From Staphylococcus sp. IVB6240 (GTDB taxonomy: Bacteria > Bacillota > Bacilli > Staphylococcales > Staphylococcaceae): DNA of 64,000 bases. Positions 19,494-30,895 of the stretch are shown piece by piece. The stretch spans positions 620,001 to 684,000 of the forward strand of contig NZ_CP094718.1 of the NCBI RefSeq assembly GCF_025558425.1, given 5' to 3'. The notes under the pieces are model-generated. The model saw nothing but the letters and a program-made list of their open reading frames with translations, was not told the DNA's origin and made no database searches. Each line of letters opens with the position of its first letter. Position 1 is the first letter of the stretch. The position numbers and the translations under genes are program-made.

Positions 19494-20264
19494 TTATCTA
19501 ACTGCGTGGAACCCTGCATCAACATGGATGTTTTCACCAGTGACACCTGATGAGAAGTCACTGAATAAGTATGCTGCAGTTTTGCCAACTTCAATTTGAT
19601 CCACATTACGTTTAAGTGGGGCACGTTCTTCAATTTCTTTTAAAATTGAAGTGAAGTTTCCAACACCACGTGCACTTAATGTACGGATAGGGCCAGCTGA
19701 GATTGAGTTAACACGAATGTTATCTTGACCTAAGTCGGCAGCCAAATATTTAACGGATGCTTCTAAGCTTGCTTTTGCTACACCCATCACGTTGTAGTTA
19801 GGGACTGCATACTCACCACCGATATAACTTGAAGTTACAATACTACCACCAGCATTCATAATTTTACGTGCTTCGCGTGCGACGATTGTAAGTGAATATG
19901 AACTGATATCTTGTGCAAGTAAGAATCCTTCACGTGATGTATCTGAATAGCGTCCACGAAGATCTTCAACGTTTGCGAAGGCGATTGAGTGGAAGACGCC
20001 GTCGATGTTACCAACTTCTTTACCGATTTGTTCAAAGCCATTAATCACATCTTCATCACTTTGAACATCAATTTGATAGACATGTTTTGTTGATTGATTA
20101 AGTTGATCAATGAGTTTGTCTAATTCTTTAAAACTTCTTTCTTTTCGATATGTAAAAACAAGGTTTGCACCTAATTCATCTAATACTTTTGCGACACCAA
20201 AACCGATACTGCGCTTATTGGCAATTCCCATAATAACGAATGTTTTATTTTCTAAATTCATCAA
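19494..20264 (-). CDS. fabI: Enoyl-[acyl-carrier-protein] reductase FabI
   Basis: 256 residues, near-identical in layout to S. aureus FabI. A short-chain dehydrogenase fold with the NAD(P)-binding GIANKRSIGFGVAK start and the catalytic set Tyr147, Tyr157 and Lys164 (SSYIGGEY, PNYNVMGVAK). It reduces the double bond in the last step of fatty-acid elongation and is the triclosan target; Phe204 (GVGNF) is kept. It is transcribed leftward, alone, between hairpins. Confidence 0.95.
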   Translation of the reverse strand: MMNLENKTFVIMGIANKRSIGFGVAKVLDELGANLVFTYRKERSFKELDKLIDQLNQSTKHVYQIDVQSDEDVINGFEQIGKEVGNIDGVFHSIAFANVEDLRGRYSDTSREGFLLAQDISSYSLTIVAREARKIMNAGGSIVTSSYIGGEYAVPNYNVMGVAKASLEASVKYLAADLGQDNIRVNSISAGPIRTLSARGVGNFTSILKEIEERAPLKRNVDQIEVGKTAAYLFSDFSSGVTGENIHVDAGFHAVR

Positions 20265-20362
20265 TGTAAAAAGCTCCTTTTCGAATAACCATTTATTAAA
20301 ACAATTTTAACATCTGGTACTAATTTATGACAATGAAAAACATTTTTGTCAGGTTCCATTTG

Positions 20363-20403
20363 AATCCCAAAAAAGCCATTGACCGAGGCGGCCAATGGTT
20401 TTT
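20363..20403. terminator. Terminator of the AI-2E family gene
   Basis: AAAAAAGCCATTGaCCG and CGGcCAATGGTTTTTT form a strong stem directly after the stop of the leftward gene, with T runs on both strands. Confidence 0.8.
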
Positions 20404-20406
20404 TGG

Positions 20407-21495
20407 TTAATCACTATCGACAGTTTTTTGAGCTGCATGAATGATTTGATGACGATATTTGAAAATATTACGTACGATAGATTTTAAGACAGCGTATAGT
20501 GGCACTGCAACTAAGATAAGTACAAAACCACCTAAGCTACCAGAAGCTAGGATGACTACGATGATTGTAAGTGGGTGGATATTTAATGATTTACCCATTA
20601 CATTCGGTGTAATCACATTACCTTCTAATTGTTGTGCAACTAATGTGACCACACAGACCCAAATGAACGTCGTTGGACTTTGAATAATACCAAGAATACC
20701 TGCTGGCAAGAATGCCATCCAAGGTCCAAGGAATGGAATCATATTCGCAAAAATCGCGAACATAACAAGTAATAATGTATATTCAAGGCCGATAATCGTA
20801 TAACCAACATACAAAATCGCACCTAAAATTAAACTCACTGTGACCTGTCCTTGAATATAAGACATCAATGTTTGGTTTAAGTCTTTTAATAAGTTAACAA
20901 CGAAGATTTTACGTTCGCCATTGAAAAATCTAGCAACGGCAGGAATAAAACGTTCATGATCTTTTAACATATAAATTAAGAAGAATGGTACTAAGATTAA
21001 TAAGAATAGTGTTGAAATAATGCTTGTAACAATATTTAATGAATTCGATAAAATATCTGAAGTCATTGCACCAAACTTAGAAATCATCTCATTAATTTTA
21101 TCTGTCACTTCACTTGGTAATTTATCACGTTGATCTAACGCAAAGTTAATCAGATTTTGTGTTTCTTTTTGTAAATATGGTAATTGATGAATTAAGTTTT
21201 CAATCTGAGTGGCAATCACAGGACCTACAACACCGAAGATACCGCCACCGATTGCTGTTAGCGCTAATAGAATAATAGTAATACTTGCCCATCTTGGGGC
21301 ACGTCGTTTTTCTAACATCTTTTGAAATGGCAAACAGATATAAAATAGAAATCCACTTATCAATAATGGTAGTAAAATCGATTGAATAATAATAATAATC
21401 GGTTTAAAAATAAAATGAACTTCTATAAATAGTTTAATGATTAAAAACAGAAGCAAGATTGCTACGCCTGCTCTAAACCAAGCTTTATTGGTCAT
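20407..21495 (-). CDS. AI-2E family (PerM/YueF-like) membrane transporter
   Basis: 362 residues with seven to eight predicted membrane segments and the family block GLEYTLLLVMFAIFANMIPF followed by GPWMAFLPAGILG. Family members include Na+/H+ antiporters and putative autoinducer-2 exporters, so the substrate is not clear. The start has a good AGGAGG upstream. In S. aureus the same gene lies between fabI and an alanine symporter gene, as here. Confidence 0.85.
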   Translation of the reverse strand: MTNKAWFRAGVAILLLFLIIKLFIEVHFIFKPIIIIIQSILLPLLISGFLFYICLPFQKMLEKRRAPRWASITIILLALTAIGGGIFGVVGPVIATQIENLIHQLPYLQKETQNLINFALDQRDKLPSEVTDKINEMISKFGAMTSDILSNSLNIVTSIISTLFLLILVPFFLIYMLKDHERFIPAVARFFNGERKIFVVNLLKDLNQTLMSYIQGQVTVSLILGAILYVGYTIIGLEYTLLLVMFAIFANMIPFLGPWMAFLPAGILGIIQSPTTFIWVCVVTLVAQQLEGNVITPNVMGKSLNIHPLTIIVVILASGSLGGFVLILVAVPLYAVLKSIVRNIFKYRHQIIHAAQKTVDSD

Positions 21496-21801
21496 TAATG
21501 AACCTCCTTTTTCAATTCATAATATACATTATAATCTAAAAGCAACTACTGTAAAGACACAATGTAAAATAAAAAAATTTTGTTGATAAAAAGGTAAAAA
21601 TAAACAGATTTATCATAGAAGATAGGATTAAGTAATAACTTTTAAAATGCTTTTATAGCAACGGGAAATAGGTAAATTTCAATTTATATTTTATATGCCA
21701 CTAAAAAAATTTGTGTTGCAAGGAATTGTTTTTTATGGGTATACTTGAATCAGATTTATCAGAAAATTCAAAGGGGTCAAAAAATATACGGGGGTATGTG
21801 C

Positions 21802-23385
21802 ATGGTAGAAACGATAGTGGGATGGCTGAATACAATTGTATGGAGTAAACCACTTGTATTCGGATTATTGTTAACAGGTATTTCATTTAGCTTAATGACA
21901 CGGTTTTTACAATTAAGGCATTTTAAAGAAATGATTCGATTGATGTTCCAAGGTGAGAAGTCACCAACAGGTATTTCAAGTTTCCAAGCGATTGCTTTAT
22001 CTCTGGCAGGACGTGTTGGTACCGGGAATATTGTCGGGGTTTCAACAGCGATTTATATAGGGGGACCAGGGGCTGTATTCTGGATGTGGATTACCGCGTT
22101 TTTAGGCGCAGGTACGGCATATGTTGAGTCTGCACTCGGTCAAATATTTAAACGTGAAGAAGATGGTGAGTATCGAGGAGGACCTGCTTACTATATTGAG
22201 CAAGGAATCAAAGGTAAGTTTGGTAAAATTTACGGATTATTATTCGCACTCGTTACAATTATCTCAGTAGGACTTTTATTGCCAGGTGTGCAATCAAATG
22301 CCATTGCAAGTTCAATGCATAATGCTTTTGGGATACCGACATGGGTCATTGCAGTCGTACTGATTGTTATCTTGTCACTGATTATTTTTGGTGGGATTAA
22401 ATGGATTGCAACAGTAGCTACGGCAGTTGTACCGTTTATGGCAATTATTTATATTTTAATGGCAGTTGTGATTATCTTCATTAATATCCAACAAGTACCA
22501 GCTTTATTTGCACTTATTTTCAAATCTGCATTTGGTATGGAAGCTGCGTTTGGTGGTATTATTGGTGCCATGATTGAAATTGGTGTCAAGCGTGGCTTAT
22601 ATTCAAACGAAGCAGGTCAAGGGACAGGTCCTCACGCTGCAGCGGCTGCAGAGGTCTCTCACCCAGCTAAGCAAGGTCTTGTTCAAGCATTTTCAGTTTA
22701 TGTAGATACATTATTTGTTTGTACAGCAACAGCATTAATCATTCTTATCTCAGGTACATATAATACAACAGATGGATCAACAACGTCAGATGGTTCACCA
22801 AGATTGATTCACGATGCAAATGTTTATGTTCAAACTGCAGATGGTGGTAAAGACTATTCAGGTACAGCAATGTATGCACAAGCAGGTATCGACAAAGCGC
22901 TTCAAGGTTCAAATTATCACTTTGATCCAATGTACTCAGGATTTGGTTCATACTTTATTGCTATCGCATTGTTCTTCTTCGCATTTACAACAATTTTGGC
23001 GTATTACTACATTGCCGAAACAAATGTGAGTTTTATGACCAATCGATTAGCGAAAAATCAAAATAAGTTATGGCGTAATGTCATCCGTGTTGTACTAATT
23101 GGTGCAGCGGGTTACGGTGCGATTAAGACAGCCGATGTTGCATGGGCCATGGGTGACTTAGGGGTCGGTATGATGGCGTGGTTAAACATCATTGCTATTT
23201 GGTTATTAATCAAGCCAGCTATGCATTCATTGAAAGATTTTGAGGAACATAAAAAACAACATGGTACAGGGAAGACGGCAATTTACCAACCTGATCCAAA
23301 TATTGTACCGAATGCAACGTTCTGGTTAGAAGATTATCCAAAACGATTACGTGAAGAAGGTATTGAGTTACCTAAGAAAAAATAA
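21802..23385 (+). CDS. Sodium:alanine symporter (AGCS family)
   Basis: About 527 residues with 10-11 membrane segments and AGCS signatures such as SLAGRVGTGNIVGVSTAI and GLYSNEAGQGTGPHAAAAAEV. It probably imports alanine or glycine with Na+. ATG 21802 (MVETIVGWLN) is preferred since GGGGG at 21790-21794 is well spaced from it; upstream in-frame starts lack a ribosome binding site. An extra loop of about 50 residues (GTYNTTDGSTTSDG...) is common in staphylococcal members. Confidence 0.9.
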   Translation: MVETIVGWLNTIVWSKPLVFGLLLTGISFSLMTRFLQLRHFKEMIRLMFQGEKSPTGISSFQAIALSLAGRVGTGNIVGVSTAIYIGGPGAVFWMWITAFLGAGTAYVESALGQIFKREEDGEYRGGPAYYIEQGIKGKFGKIYGLLFALVTIISVGLLLPGVQSNAIASSMHNAFGIPTWVIAVVLIVILSLIIFGGIKWIATVATAVVPFMAIIYILMAVVIIFINIQQVPALFALIFKSAFGMEAAFGGIIGAMIEIGVKRGLYSNEAGQGTGPHAAAAAEVSHPAKQGLVQAFSVYVDTLFVCTATALIILISGTYNTTDGSTTSDGSPRLIHDANVYVQTADGGKDYSGTAMYAQAGIDKALQGSNYHFDPMYSGFGSYFIAIALFFFAFTTILAYYYIAETNVSFMTNRLAKNQNKLWRNVIRVVLIGAAGYGAIKTADVAWAMGDLGVGMMAWLNIIAIWLLIKPAMHSLKDFEEHKKQHGTGKTAIYQPDPNIVPNATFWLEDYPKRLREEGIELPKKK

Positions 23386-23416
23386 TAATTACTATATTTA
23401 TTAGTGAATATCATAG

Positions 23417-23462
23417 GCGTCTCCTGTACAATGAAAGTAATTCGTATGAGGAGGCGCTTTTT
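23417..23462 (+). promoter_or_regulatory. Hairpin whose 3' arm is the esterase ribosome binding site
   Basis: GCGTCTCC at 23417-23424 pairs with GGAGGCGC at 23450-23457, and five T follow, ending just before the ATG at 23463. The 3' arm contains the GAGGAGG Shine-Dalgarno. It looks like the terminator of the alanine symporter gene sharing bases with the next gene's start signal. A TACAAT in the loop (23427-23432) could start a transcript that lacks the 5' arm. Confidence 0.5.
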
Positions 23463-24200
23463 ATGTCAGGGTTTCAAGTAGGCGTCGTCAATAAGACGCA
23501 GTTTACGAGTCGACATTTGGCACGAGACATTACTTTATCCATTTATTTACCAGAAGATTATTTGGAAACAGAGCTAGCAAACATTCTTTTTTGTTTTGAT
23601 GGTCGAGACTTTTTAAGATTTGGTCAGATTCATCGTGTTTATGAACGACTGCGTAAACAAAATGAAGTCTCACGTGCGATTTTTGTTGGTTTTCATTATG
23701 AAAATGTCAATAAACGTCGCATTGAGTTTCATCCACAAGGTGAAAAGGCAGCTGCAACTGTACAGGCAGTTATCCATGAAATATTGCCTTGGATTGAAGA
23801 AACATTTTCAACGTACAAAGCACCAGAAGGACGCTACCTATTTGGCGATAGCTTGGCTGGAAGCATCGCATTATTATGTGCGTTCTCATATCCGCGTATT
23901 GTCAACCAAGTAGGAGTACTCAGCCCGCATAGTGAGGATGTAGTAGAACAGCTATTCCAACGTTGTCAATTCAAAGAGTATTTGAATATTTGGCATGTCA
24001 TTGGTAAAGAAGAAATTGATTTTCAGTTACCAACCAATGGGAAACGTGCTGATTTTCTTACGCCAAATCGTGCTTTACAACAGGTGATACAAGCTGCAGC
24101 AACACAATATGAATATCATGAACTGGACGGCGGGCATAATTGGAAAACGTGGCGAACAGTACTTCCAGATATGTTAAAGTACTTTTTGAGTAACCAATGA
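23463..24200 (+). CDS. Putative esterase (enterochelin esterase-like alpha/beta hydrolase)
   Basis: 245 residues. Nucleophile elbow GDSLAG (about residue 140) and the final DGGHNWKTWRTVLPDML contain the expected Ser and His of the Fes/esterase D family. No signal peptide, so cytoplasmic. The true substrate is unknown; members act on siderophores, sulfonamide-like esters or S-formylglutathione. It lies between the alanine symporter and a 2H phosphoesterase, as in S. aureus. Confidence 0.8.
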   Translation: MSGFQVGVVNKTQFTSRHLARDITLSIYLPEDYLETELANILFCFDGRDFLRFGQIHRVYERLRKQNEVSRAIFVGFHYENVNKRRIEFHPQGEKAAATVQAVIHEILPWIEETFSTYKAPEGRYLFGDSLAGSIALLCAFSYPRIVNQVGVLSPHSEDVVEQLFQRCQFKEYLNIWHVIGKEEIDFQLPTNGKRADFLTPNRALQQVIQAAATQYEYHELDGGHNWKTWRTVLPDMLKYFLSNQ

Positions 24201-24250
24201 AGTAAAATTTTGCTATAATGGATACAAACATAAACAAAGGAGGACTTTCC

Positions 24251-24760
24251 ATGATTTTAGGGTTAGCGTTAATTCCATCAAAAAGTTTTCGAGATGAGGT
24301 CAATGCCTATCGTAAGCGTTATGATAAAGAATACATTAAAATTCAACCTCATATTACAGTGAAAAGTCGATTTGAAGTTAATGATAGTGAGCTTGAAGAA
24401 GTGAAAGCAGAGATTTCAAAACGCTTAGAAGGGGCTCAACCTGCTGAAATTCATGCGACAAAAGCTTCAAACTTTGCACCGACAACAAATGTGATTTACT
24501 TTAAAGTCGAAAAAACGGATGTATTAGAAGATTTATTTAACCGTTTTGACGGCGATGCATTTTATGGTGAAGCGGAACATCCATTTGTACCACACTTCAC
24601 AATTGCACAAGGCTTAACGAGCCAAGAATTTGAAGATATCTACGGTCAAGTTCGTTTAGCAGGTGTTGACCACAAAGAAACAATCGATCAATTATCATTA
24701 TTACAATTCGATGAAGAAGCAGATAAATGGCAAGTCATCGAAACATATGAATTAGGTTAA
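24251..24760 (+). CDS. 2H phosphoesterase (2'-5' RNA ligase-like, YjcG)
   Basis: 169 residues. The two HxT motifs that give the 2H superfamily its name are present ([10 protein letters not shown] and VPHFTIAQG). Such proteins cleave or form 2',5'- or cyclic phosphodiester bonds; the exact substrate of YjcG is unknown. AAAGGAGG upstream of 24251 sets the start. Confidence 0.88.
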   Translation: MILGLALIPSKSFRDEVNAYRKRYDKEYIKIQPHITVKSRFEVNDSELEEVKAEISKRLEGAQPAEIHATKASNFAPTTNVIYFKVEKTDVLEDLFNRFDGDAFYGEAEHPFVPHFTIAQGLTSQEFEDIYGQVRLAGVDHKETIDQLSLLQFDEEADKWQVIETYELG

Positions 24761-24765
24761 TTCAC

Positions 24766-24795
24766 AAAAAACGCCCAAGAGATTGGGCGTTTTTT
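24766..24795. terminator. Bidirectional terminator overlapping the ltaA stop codon
   Basis: AAAAAACGCCCAA and TTGGGCGTTTTTT form a perfect stem with a 4-base loop between two convergent genes. The right arm overlaps the TAA stop of ltaA (24794-24796). Confidence 0.9.
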
Positions 24796-25981
24796 ACGTT
24801 GTACGATGAAGTTTTAAAAAGTACAAACCATAGAAGCATGCAAGGAAAAAGATGATACCTGCTGCGAAGTAAAATGTATAAATCGGGCTACCAAAATATT
24901 GAGATAACGGTCCACCGATAATAGGACCGATCATTGCACCAAAACCTTGAATACTATTAATTACACCCCATGTTTCTTCTTGTTCAGAGGGGTGAATAAA
25001 TCCCGCCATAAATGTATTCCATGATGGTAGGAGTAAGCCATAAACCAATCCAACAATCAGTGCAATTCCCCATACAATAAAGATGTTCGTAATCAGCGTG
25101 AAGGAAATCATCGCCATACCATAACATAGAAAGCCGACAAAAATCATACTGTACATAAAACGATTGGTAAAGCGATCGATTAGTTTAGATAAACCGAGCA
25201 TCGAGATGGTACAGCCAATGCCACCAATAATAATTGCAGCGGTATATTCAACAGTTGTCACGCCTACAATATCAATTGCATATTGTGGCAGAATGGGAAT
25301 TAACGCACTAATTGCAACACCTTGTAATAAAATACCTGGGAAAAGAATGATATGACGACGCGTGACGCTAATAATCTGTTTGAATTGTTCGTGTGCATTT
25401 TTAGTATGGTAATCTGTCAATCGTACTTTGACAAAAAAGTAGAGTATAAATGCGACAGCGACAATTAAAGGCATTAAGAAATTGAAAGTAATAGGATGAC
25501 TCTTAAAGATAAGGTTCATACCAATCATTCCTACGAGTAAGCCTGCAAGCCATGCAAAATAGACATAGCCCATTTGTTTTCCACGTGTACGCTCATCAAC
25601 ATTTGCTAGCATAATGACCCATATAGGACAGACTGCCACACCTAGCATTAAAGCACTTGTCATGAGAACAATTGGGGAAGTTGGCATGAAGATGACGAGA
25701 ATTAAACTCACAAGAGCCAAAATAAAGCCTAATGTTAAAACAATACGTGGTCCCCATCTTTTTAAAATAAATCCAATAAAGAAGTTAGAGACAGCATCTG
25801 CAATAAAATGTATAGAAATGGCAGCAGATGTAATACCAACAGCAATCGATGTCGCTGTTGGTAATAATGGCAAGTAACTGAGTACATACATGCCACGTGC
25901 AAACTCCATGAGGAATAGAATAATAATTAATAGAGAAAAATTTTTCATATATTGCTTATTATTTAACGAGTAATCTTGCAT
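24794..25981 (-). CDS. ltaA: LtaA, glycolipid flippase for lipoteichoic acid
   Basis: About 395 residues, MFS type with 12 membrane segments. It begins MQDYSLNN, followed by [11 protein letters not shown] as in S. aureus LtaA. It moves gentiobiosyl-diacylglycerol, the lipoteichoic acid anchor, across the membrane in exchange for protons. The chosen start lies inside ugtP (23-base overlap), the same arrangement as in S. aureus; a longer in-frame extension upstream would lie wholly inside ugtP and is not supported. Confidence 0.93.
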   Translation of the reverse strand: MQDYSLNNKQYMKNFSLLIIILFLMEFARGMYVLSYLPLLPTATSIAVGITSAAISIHFIADAVSNFFIGFILKRWGPRIVLTLGFILALVSLILVIFMPTSPIVLMTSALMLGVAVCPIWVIMLANVDERTRGKQMGYVYFAWLAGLLVGMIGMNLIFKSHPITFNFLMPLIVAVAFILYFFVKVRLTDYHTKNAHEQFKQIISVTRRHIILFPGILLQGVAISALIPILPQYAIDIVGVTTVEYTAAIIIGGIGCTISMLGLSKLIDRFTNRFMYSMIFVGFLCYGMAMISFTLITNIFIVWGIALIVGLVYGLLLPSWNTFMAGFIHPSEQEETWGVINSIQGFGAMIGPIIGGPLSQYFGSPIYTFYFAAGIIFFLACFYGLYFLKLHRTT

Positions 25982-27134
25982 ATAAAGGAACCCTTCCATA
26001 AACAGTTTGATATGCAGTTGCATCATAAAGTAAATGAAGTAAGTCGTCACAAAGTTTTTGAGTCGAGTTGGAAACACGTGCATCGATAATATGCTGTACC
26101 ATTCGTTGGCGTTCTTGAGGCTGCTGTAATAAATGTGTCACGATATTAATTGCTTCAGTAGGTGTTTGTGCAATCTTACCGAATCCTTTAGCTTCAAAGT
26201 AATAAGCATTCTCCAACTCTTGACCAGGTGCAGGATTTAAGAAAATCATTGGAATTTGTCGTGCCAAGCCTTCTGAAATCGTAATGCCACCAGGTTTGGT
26301 AATCATAAGTTGACTTGCGGCCATCCATTCGTTCATCTCTTTTGTGTATCCTAATATCAGCACATTCTTAGTCCCTTTAAAATCACTTGAAAGTTGGCGT
26401 TTCAGCGCTTTATTTCGGCCACAAACCATGACAACTTGTGCATTTGGTGTCTCAGCTATAATACGCTCAATCATTTGTTGGAAACCTTTTGATACACCGA
26501 AAGCACCTGCTGACATCAATATCGTTGGTGCATCTGGATCTAGATGATGTTGAAGTAGCCATTGTTCTCGATCGATAGGTGTTTCAAATTGTGCGGATAC
26601 TGGAATCCCTGTCACTTTCGTTTGTTCACTTGGAATACCGATATTTGTTAATTCTGCTTTTAAGTCTTCTGTTGCGACATAATAACGTGTTGAGTTTGGT
26701 GTAATCCAGTTTTTATGCATGCGATAGTCTGTTAAAACAGTCGCAATTGGAATATTCATATTAAATTGTTCTGTTAATACAGATACAACAGGTGTTGGGA
26801 ATGTCAACAATATTAAGTCTGGTTTTTCTTTTAATAATAAGTTTAAAAGTTTGTTCAATCCATAATATTTATAGAAGCACTTATCTATTTTTTCAGGACG
26901 ACTATAATAGAAAGTTTTATACATACGACGAAAATATTTAAAACTATTGATATACCATTGTTTACATAGTGTTGTGATGATCGGATGTGCTTCTAAAAAT
27001 AAGTCGTGTTCGATGACCGTTAAGTCATGCAATTGCATTTTATTTAAATATGACACAATGCTATTAGTGACTTGGGTATGGCCATTGCCAAAGGAACCAG
27101 TCAATATTAATACTTTTTTCTTTTGAGTACTCAT
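25959..27134 (-). CDS. ugtP: UgtP (YpfP), diacylglycerol beta-glucosyltransferase
   Basis: About 391 residues, GT28 family. The N-terminal [10 protein letters not shown] binds the lipid acceptor side, and the C-terminal [19 protein letters not shown] is the UDP-glucose binding motif. It adds two glucoses to diacylglycerol to make the lipoteichoic acid anchor. The start at 27134 has GGAGGC upstream. It is the first gene of the ugtP-ltaA operon. Confidence 0.95.
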   Translation of the reverse strand: MSTQKKKVLILTGSFGNGHTQVTNSIVSYLNKMQLHDLTVIEHDLFLEAHPIITTLCKQWYINSFKYFRRMYKTFYYSRPEKIDKCFYKYYGLNKLLNLLLKEKPDLILLTFPTPVVSVLTEQFNMNIPIATVLTDYRMHKNWITPNSTRYYVATEDLKAELTNIGIPSEQTKVTGIPVSAQFETPIDREQWLLQHHLDPDAPTILMSAGAFGVSKGFQQMIERIIAETPNAQVVMVCGRNKALKRQLSSDFKGTKNVLILGYTKEMNEWMAASQLMITKPGGITISEGLARQIPMIFLNPAPGQELENAYYFEAKGFGKIAQTPTEAINIVTHLLQQPQERQRMVQHIIDARVSNSTQKLCDDLLHLLYDATAYQTVYGRVPLYARLLVK

Positions 27135-27502
27135 GTGAGCAGCCTCCAATATCGTTTAGACGTAAAGGAACGTACGATTTGTAATACATGTGATGAATAT
27201 TTCTAATACATCATTTGTGAGAACACCTTTACCATTTAATCATTAAACTTAGTTTGCAGTACATAAAAAGATAGATGTTAGGACAAAATTTTGCCTTTGA
27301 CATTGTTATGCGTTTGTCAAAGTACAAATTGATGATGTAACATCCTTAGGTCACGATTTAATTATTCTATTATCTTAATATATTGGTTCAACAGTTACAA
27401 CATATAGTACCCTTTTATAAGATGAAAAAATCATGTGCTATTTATATAATTTTGTGATGAAACGTGTATAATGAATGAGTGTATAAAAAAGGAGAGATAT
27501 GT
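27135..27502. other. Intergenic region between ugtP and murE
   Basis: About 370 AT-rich bases between divergent genes. A TATAAT at 27467-27472 is a candidate -10 for murE but has no clear -35. No RNA element or open frame is recognised. Confidence 0.45.
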
Positions 27503-28987
27503 GTGAATGCGCAAGAACTTTTTCAACATATATTAATGAAACAAGTAGTAGGAACGCTAGATAGAGAAATAGACGATATTACGACAGATTCACGAACAGC
27601 AAGACAAGGAAGTATTTTTGTTGCTTCTAAAGGCTATACGGTAGATAGTCATCGTTTTGCACAAAAGGTTGTCGCACAAGGCTGTCAAGTTGTTGTGGTA
27701 AGTCGGGAGTTAGAATTAGAAGGTGATGTGACACAAGTGATTGTACCAGATACATTGCGTGTTGCGAGTCATCTGGCACATCGTTTGTATGACTTTCCTA
27801 GTCAACAACTAACAACAATTGGTGTGACAGGTACCAATGGTAAAACATCGATTGCAACGATGGTACATCATATTTTCCGAAAGCTTGATAAGGGGAGCGC
27901 TTATTTAGGAACGAATGGTTTTCAAATTAATGAACACGTCACTAAAGGGCAAAATACGACACCTGAGACGGTATCCCTGACTAAAAAATTGCACGAAGCG
28001 GTTCAAGCAAATGCGGCTGCAATGACTTTAGAAGTGTCATCTCACGGTTTAAGCTTAGGGCGTTTAAGTGGTGTTACTTTTGATGTTGCTATTTTTTCAA
28101 ATTTAACGCAAGATCATTTAGATTTTCACGGTACAATGGAAGCTTATGGTCATGCTAAATCATTGTTATTCAGTCAATTAGGTCAAGATGTGTCACAAGC
28201 TAAGTATGCTATCGTGAATAATGATGATCCATTTTCAGAGTATTTGAAGACTGTAACCCCATATGAAGTATTTACATATGGTATTGAAGAAGATGCACAA
28301 TTTATGGCAAAAAATATTAAAGCCACATTGCAAGGTGTTACTTTTGACTTTGTGACACCATTTGGGACATATCCCGTTAAGTCACCTTATGTCGGTGCAT
28401 TTAATATTGCCAACCTGATGGCAGCGATGTTAGGTGTATGGGCAAGTGGTGAAAGTTTAGAGCATGTCACACAAGTAGTTGAGACACTAGAGCCTGTAGA
28501 AGGGCGATTAGAAGTATTGGATCCATCACTTCCAATTGATTTAATCATTGATTATGCCCATACAGCAGATGGTATGACTAAGTTAATAGATGCGGTACAA
28601 CCTTTTGTGAAGCAGAAGTTGATTTTCTTAATCGGTATGGCTGGAGAACGCGACTTGACGAAAACACCAGAAATGGGTCGCGTAGCCTCACGTGCTGATT
28701 ATGTTATTTTAACGCCTGACAACCCGGCAAATGATGATCCGAAAATGTTAACAGCAGAGTTAGCAAAAGGAATGACACATGAAAATTATGTGGAATTCAC
28801 AGATCGAGCAGAGGGGATCCGACATGCGATTGAGATGGCTGAACCAGGTGATACAGTCGTCTTAGCATCCAAAGGGCGTGAACCATTCCAAATTATGGCT
28901 GGTCATGTAAAAGTACCACATCGCGATGATTTGATTGGTTTAGAAGCTGCCTATGAGAAGTTTGGAGGTCGTCCAGATGAAGATTAG
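27503..28987 (+). CDS. murE: MurE, UDP-MurNAc-L-Ala-D-Glu:L-lysine ligase
   Basis: 494 residues with a GTG start preceded by AAGGAG. The ATP loop [10 protein letters not shown] (about residue 110), the carbamylated Lys region and the DNPAND motif are present; that last motif with Asp at the position that reads Lys in diaminopimelate enzymes marks L-lysine specificity. It adds the third amino acid of the peptidoglycan stem in the cytoplasm. Its length and order before prfC match S. aureus. Confidence 0.96.
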   Translation: MNAQELFQHILMKQVVGTLDREIDDITTDSRTARQGSIFVASKGYTVDSHRFAQKVVAQGCQVVVVSRELELEGDVTQVIVPDTLRVASHLAHRLYDFPSQQLTTIGVTGTNGKTSIATMVHHIFRKLDKGSAYLGTNGFQINEHVTKGQNTTPETVSLTKKLHEAVQANAAAMTLEVSSHGLSLGRLSGVTFDVAIFSNLTQDHLDFHGTMEAYGHAKSLLFSQLGQDVSQAKYAIVNNDDPFSEYLKTVTPYEVFTYGIEEDAQFMAKNIKATLQGVTFDFVTPFGTYPVKSPYVGAFNIANLMAAMLGVWASGESLEHVTQVVETLEPVEGRLEVLDPSLPIDLIIDYAHTADGMTKLIDAVQPFVKQKLIFLIGMAGERDLTKTPEMGRVASRADYVILTPDNPANDDPKMLTAELAKGMTHENYVEFTDRAEGIRHAIEMAEPGDTVVLASKGREPFQIMAGHVKVPHRDDLIGLEAAYEKFGGRPDED

Positions 28988-29216
28988 AGAAAGTCATAGT
29001 GAGAATTACTCAGCGAAAGTATTTATTTACGAAAATAAAAAAGAAGATTATTTCGTCGTTGCCGTACCAGATTTGAATTGGTCTATGATGATTGATGATC
29101 AATTATTTGGTGAAGCACTGACAGAACATATTGTGATGCATCTATTTAATGTATTAGATGAACAAGAAGCAGAAGTATTAGCCTTACGTATTACACAATG
29201 GGTACAAGAAACATAG
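28977..29216 (+). CDS. Small conserved protein between murE and prfC
   Basis: 79 residues, acidic C-terminal half, no membrane segment or signal. I do not recognise a domain. The ATG overlaps the last codons of murE (GATGAAGATTAG), which suggests translational coupling. S. aureus has a gene of similar size at the same place. Function unknown. Confidence 0.7.
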   Translation: MKIRESHSENYSAKVFIYENKKEDYFVVAVPDLNWSMMIDDQLFGEALTEHIVMHLFNVLDEQEAEVLALRITQWVQET

Positions 29217-29234
29217 ATTAGAAGGAGTTTTGAG

Positions 29235-30797
29235 ATGAGTATCAAAGATGAAGTATCAGCACGTAAAACCTTTGCGATTATTTCGCATCCGGATGCTGGG
29301 AAAACAACCTTGACGGAAAAGCTATTATATTTTAGTGGTGCAATTCGTGAAGCAGGGACAGTTAAAGGGAAGAAGACAGGAAAGTTCGCAACAAGTGACT
29401 GGATGAAAGTAGAGCAAGAGCGTGGAATTTCGGTCACAAGTTCTGTTATGCAGTTTGATTATGATGACTACAAAATTAATATTTTGGATACACCAGGACA
29501 CGAAGACTTTTCAGAGGACACATACCGTACATTAATGGCAGTAGACAGTGCAGTTATGGTTATCGACTGTGCAAAAGGGATTGAGCCACAAACATTAAAA
29601 TTATTTAAAGTTTGTAAAATGCGTGGTATTCCGATTTTTACATTTATTAATAAATTAGACCGTGTTGGTAAAGAGCCATTTGAATTATTAGATGAAATTG
29701 AAACAACATTAGGTATCGAGACATATCCAATGAACTGGCCAGTAGGTATGGGTCAAAACTTCTTTGGTATTATTGATCGTCACGAGCGTACAATTGAACC
29801 TTTCCGTGATGAAGAAAATATTTTACACATTAACGAAGATTATGAATTAGAAGAATCACATGAAATTGCAGATGATAGTAGCTTTACACAAGCGATTGAA
29901 GAATTAATGCTTGTAGATGAAGCGGGCGAATCATTTGATGAGGAAGCTTTGAAAAAAGGGAACTTAACACCTGTATTTTTCGGTTCAGCGCTTGCAAACT
30001 TCGGTGTGCAAAACTTCTTAAATGCTTACGTGGATCATGCACCAATGCCACATTCACGTCAAACTGAAGAAGAAACAGAAGTAAGTCCATTTGATGATCA
30101 ATTTTCTGGATTTATTTTCAAAATTCAAGCAAACATGGATCCGAAACACCGTGATCGCATTGCTTTTATGCGTATTGTGAGTGGCGCATTTGAACGTGGT
30201 ATGGATGTGAAATTACAGCGTACAGGAAAAAAATCTAAAATTACACGTTCTACAAGTTTTATGGCGGATGATAAAGAAACGGTTAACCATGCAGTGGCTG
30301 GGGATATTATTGGTTTATATGACACTGGAAACTTCCAAATTGGGGATACACTTGTCGGTGGCAATCAGAAATTCAATTTTAAAGCTTTACCGCAATTTAC
30401 ACCTGAAATCTTTATGAAAGTATCACCAAAAAACGTGATGAAACAAAAACATTTCCATAAAGGCATTGAGCAGTTGGTTCAAGAAGGGGCGATTCAATAT
30501 TATCAATCGCTACACACAAACCAAATCATTCTCGGTGCTGTAGGACAATTACAATTTGAAGTATTCGAGCACCGTATGAATAACGAATATAATGTCGATG
30601 TGATTATGGAACCTGTTGGGAAGAAAATTGCACGTTGGATTGAAAATGAAGAAGATGTAGAAGATAAGATGAATTCAAGTCGTTCGATTCTTGTGCGTGA
30701 CCGCTACGACAACAGAGTGTTCTTATTTGAGAATGACTTTGCGACACGTTGGTTCGAAGAGAAGTTCCCAAATATCAAATTGTATAGCTTATTGTAA
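29235..30797 (+). CDS. prfC: Peptide chain release factor 3
   Basis: 520 residues, a translational GTPase. G1 HPDAGKTT, G2/G3 with [16 protein letters not shown]4 NKLDR; the C-terminal domain ends [14 protein letters not shown]. It removes RF1/RF2 from the ribosome after peptide release. AGAAGGAG precedes the start, 18 bases after the small gene. Confidence 0.95.
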   Translation: MSIKDEVSARKTFAIISHPDAGKTTLTEKLLYFSGAIREAGTVKGKKTGKFATSDWMKVEQERGISVTSSVMQFDYDDYKINILDTPGHEDFSEDTYRTLMAVDSAVMVIDCAKGIEPQTLKLFKVCKMRGIPIFTFINKLDRVGKEPFELLDEIETTLGIETYPMNWPVGMGQNFFGIIDRHERTIEPFRDEENILHINEDYELEESHEIADDSSFTQAIEELMLVDEAGESFDEEALKKGNLTPVFFGSALANFGVQNFLNAYVDHAPMPHSRQTEEETEVSPFDDQFSGFIFKIQANMDPKHRDRIAFMRIVSGAFERGMDVKLQRTGKKSKITRSTSFMADDKETVNHAVAGDIIGLYDTGNFQIGDTLVGGNQKFNFKALPQFTPEIFMKVSPKNVMKQKHFHKGIEQLVQEGAIQYYQSLHTNQIILGAVGQLQFEVFEHRMNNEYNVDVIMEPVGKKIARWIENEEDVEDKMNSSRSILVRDRYDNRVFLFENDFATRWFEEKFPNIKLYSLL

Positions 30798-30895
30798 TAA
30801 AAACGATATGTGAAAAGATTGTGTCGCACAAAACTTTTAGCTATGATTTATTGAAGAAGTTTGTTATACTACTTAAGCATAAATTAAATACCTAT

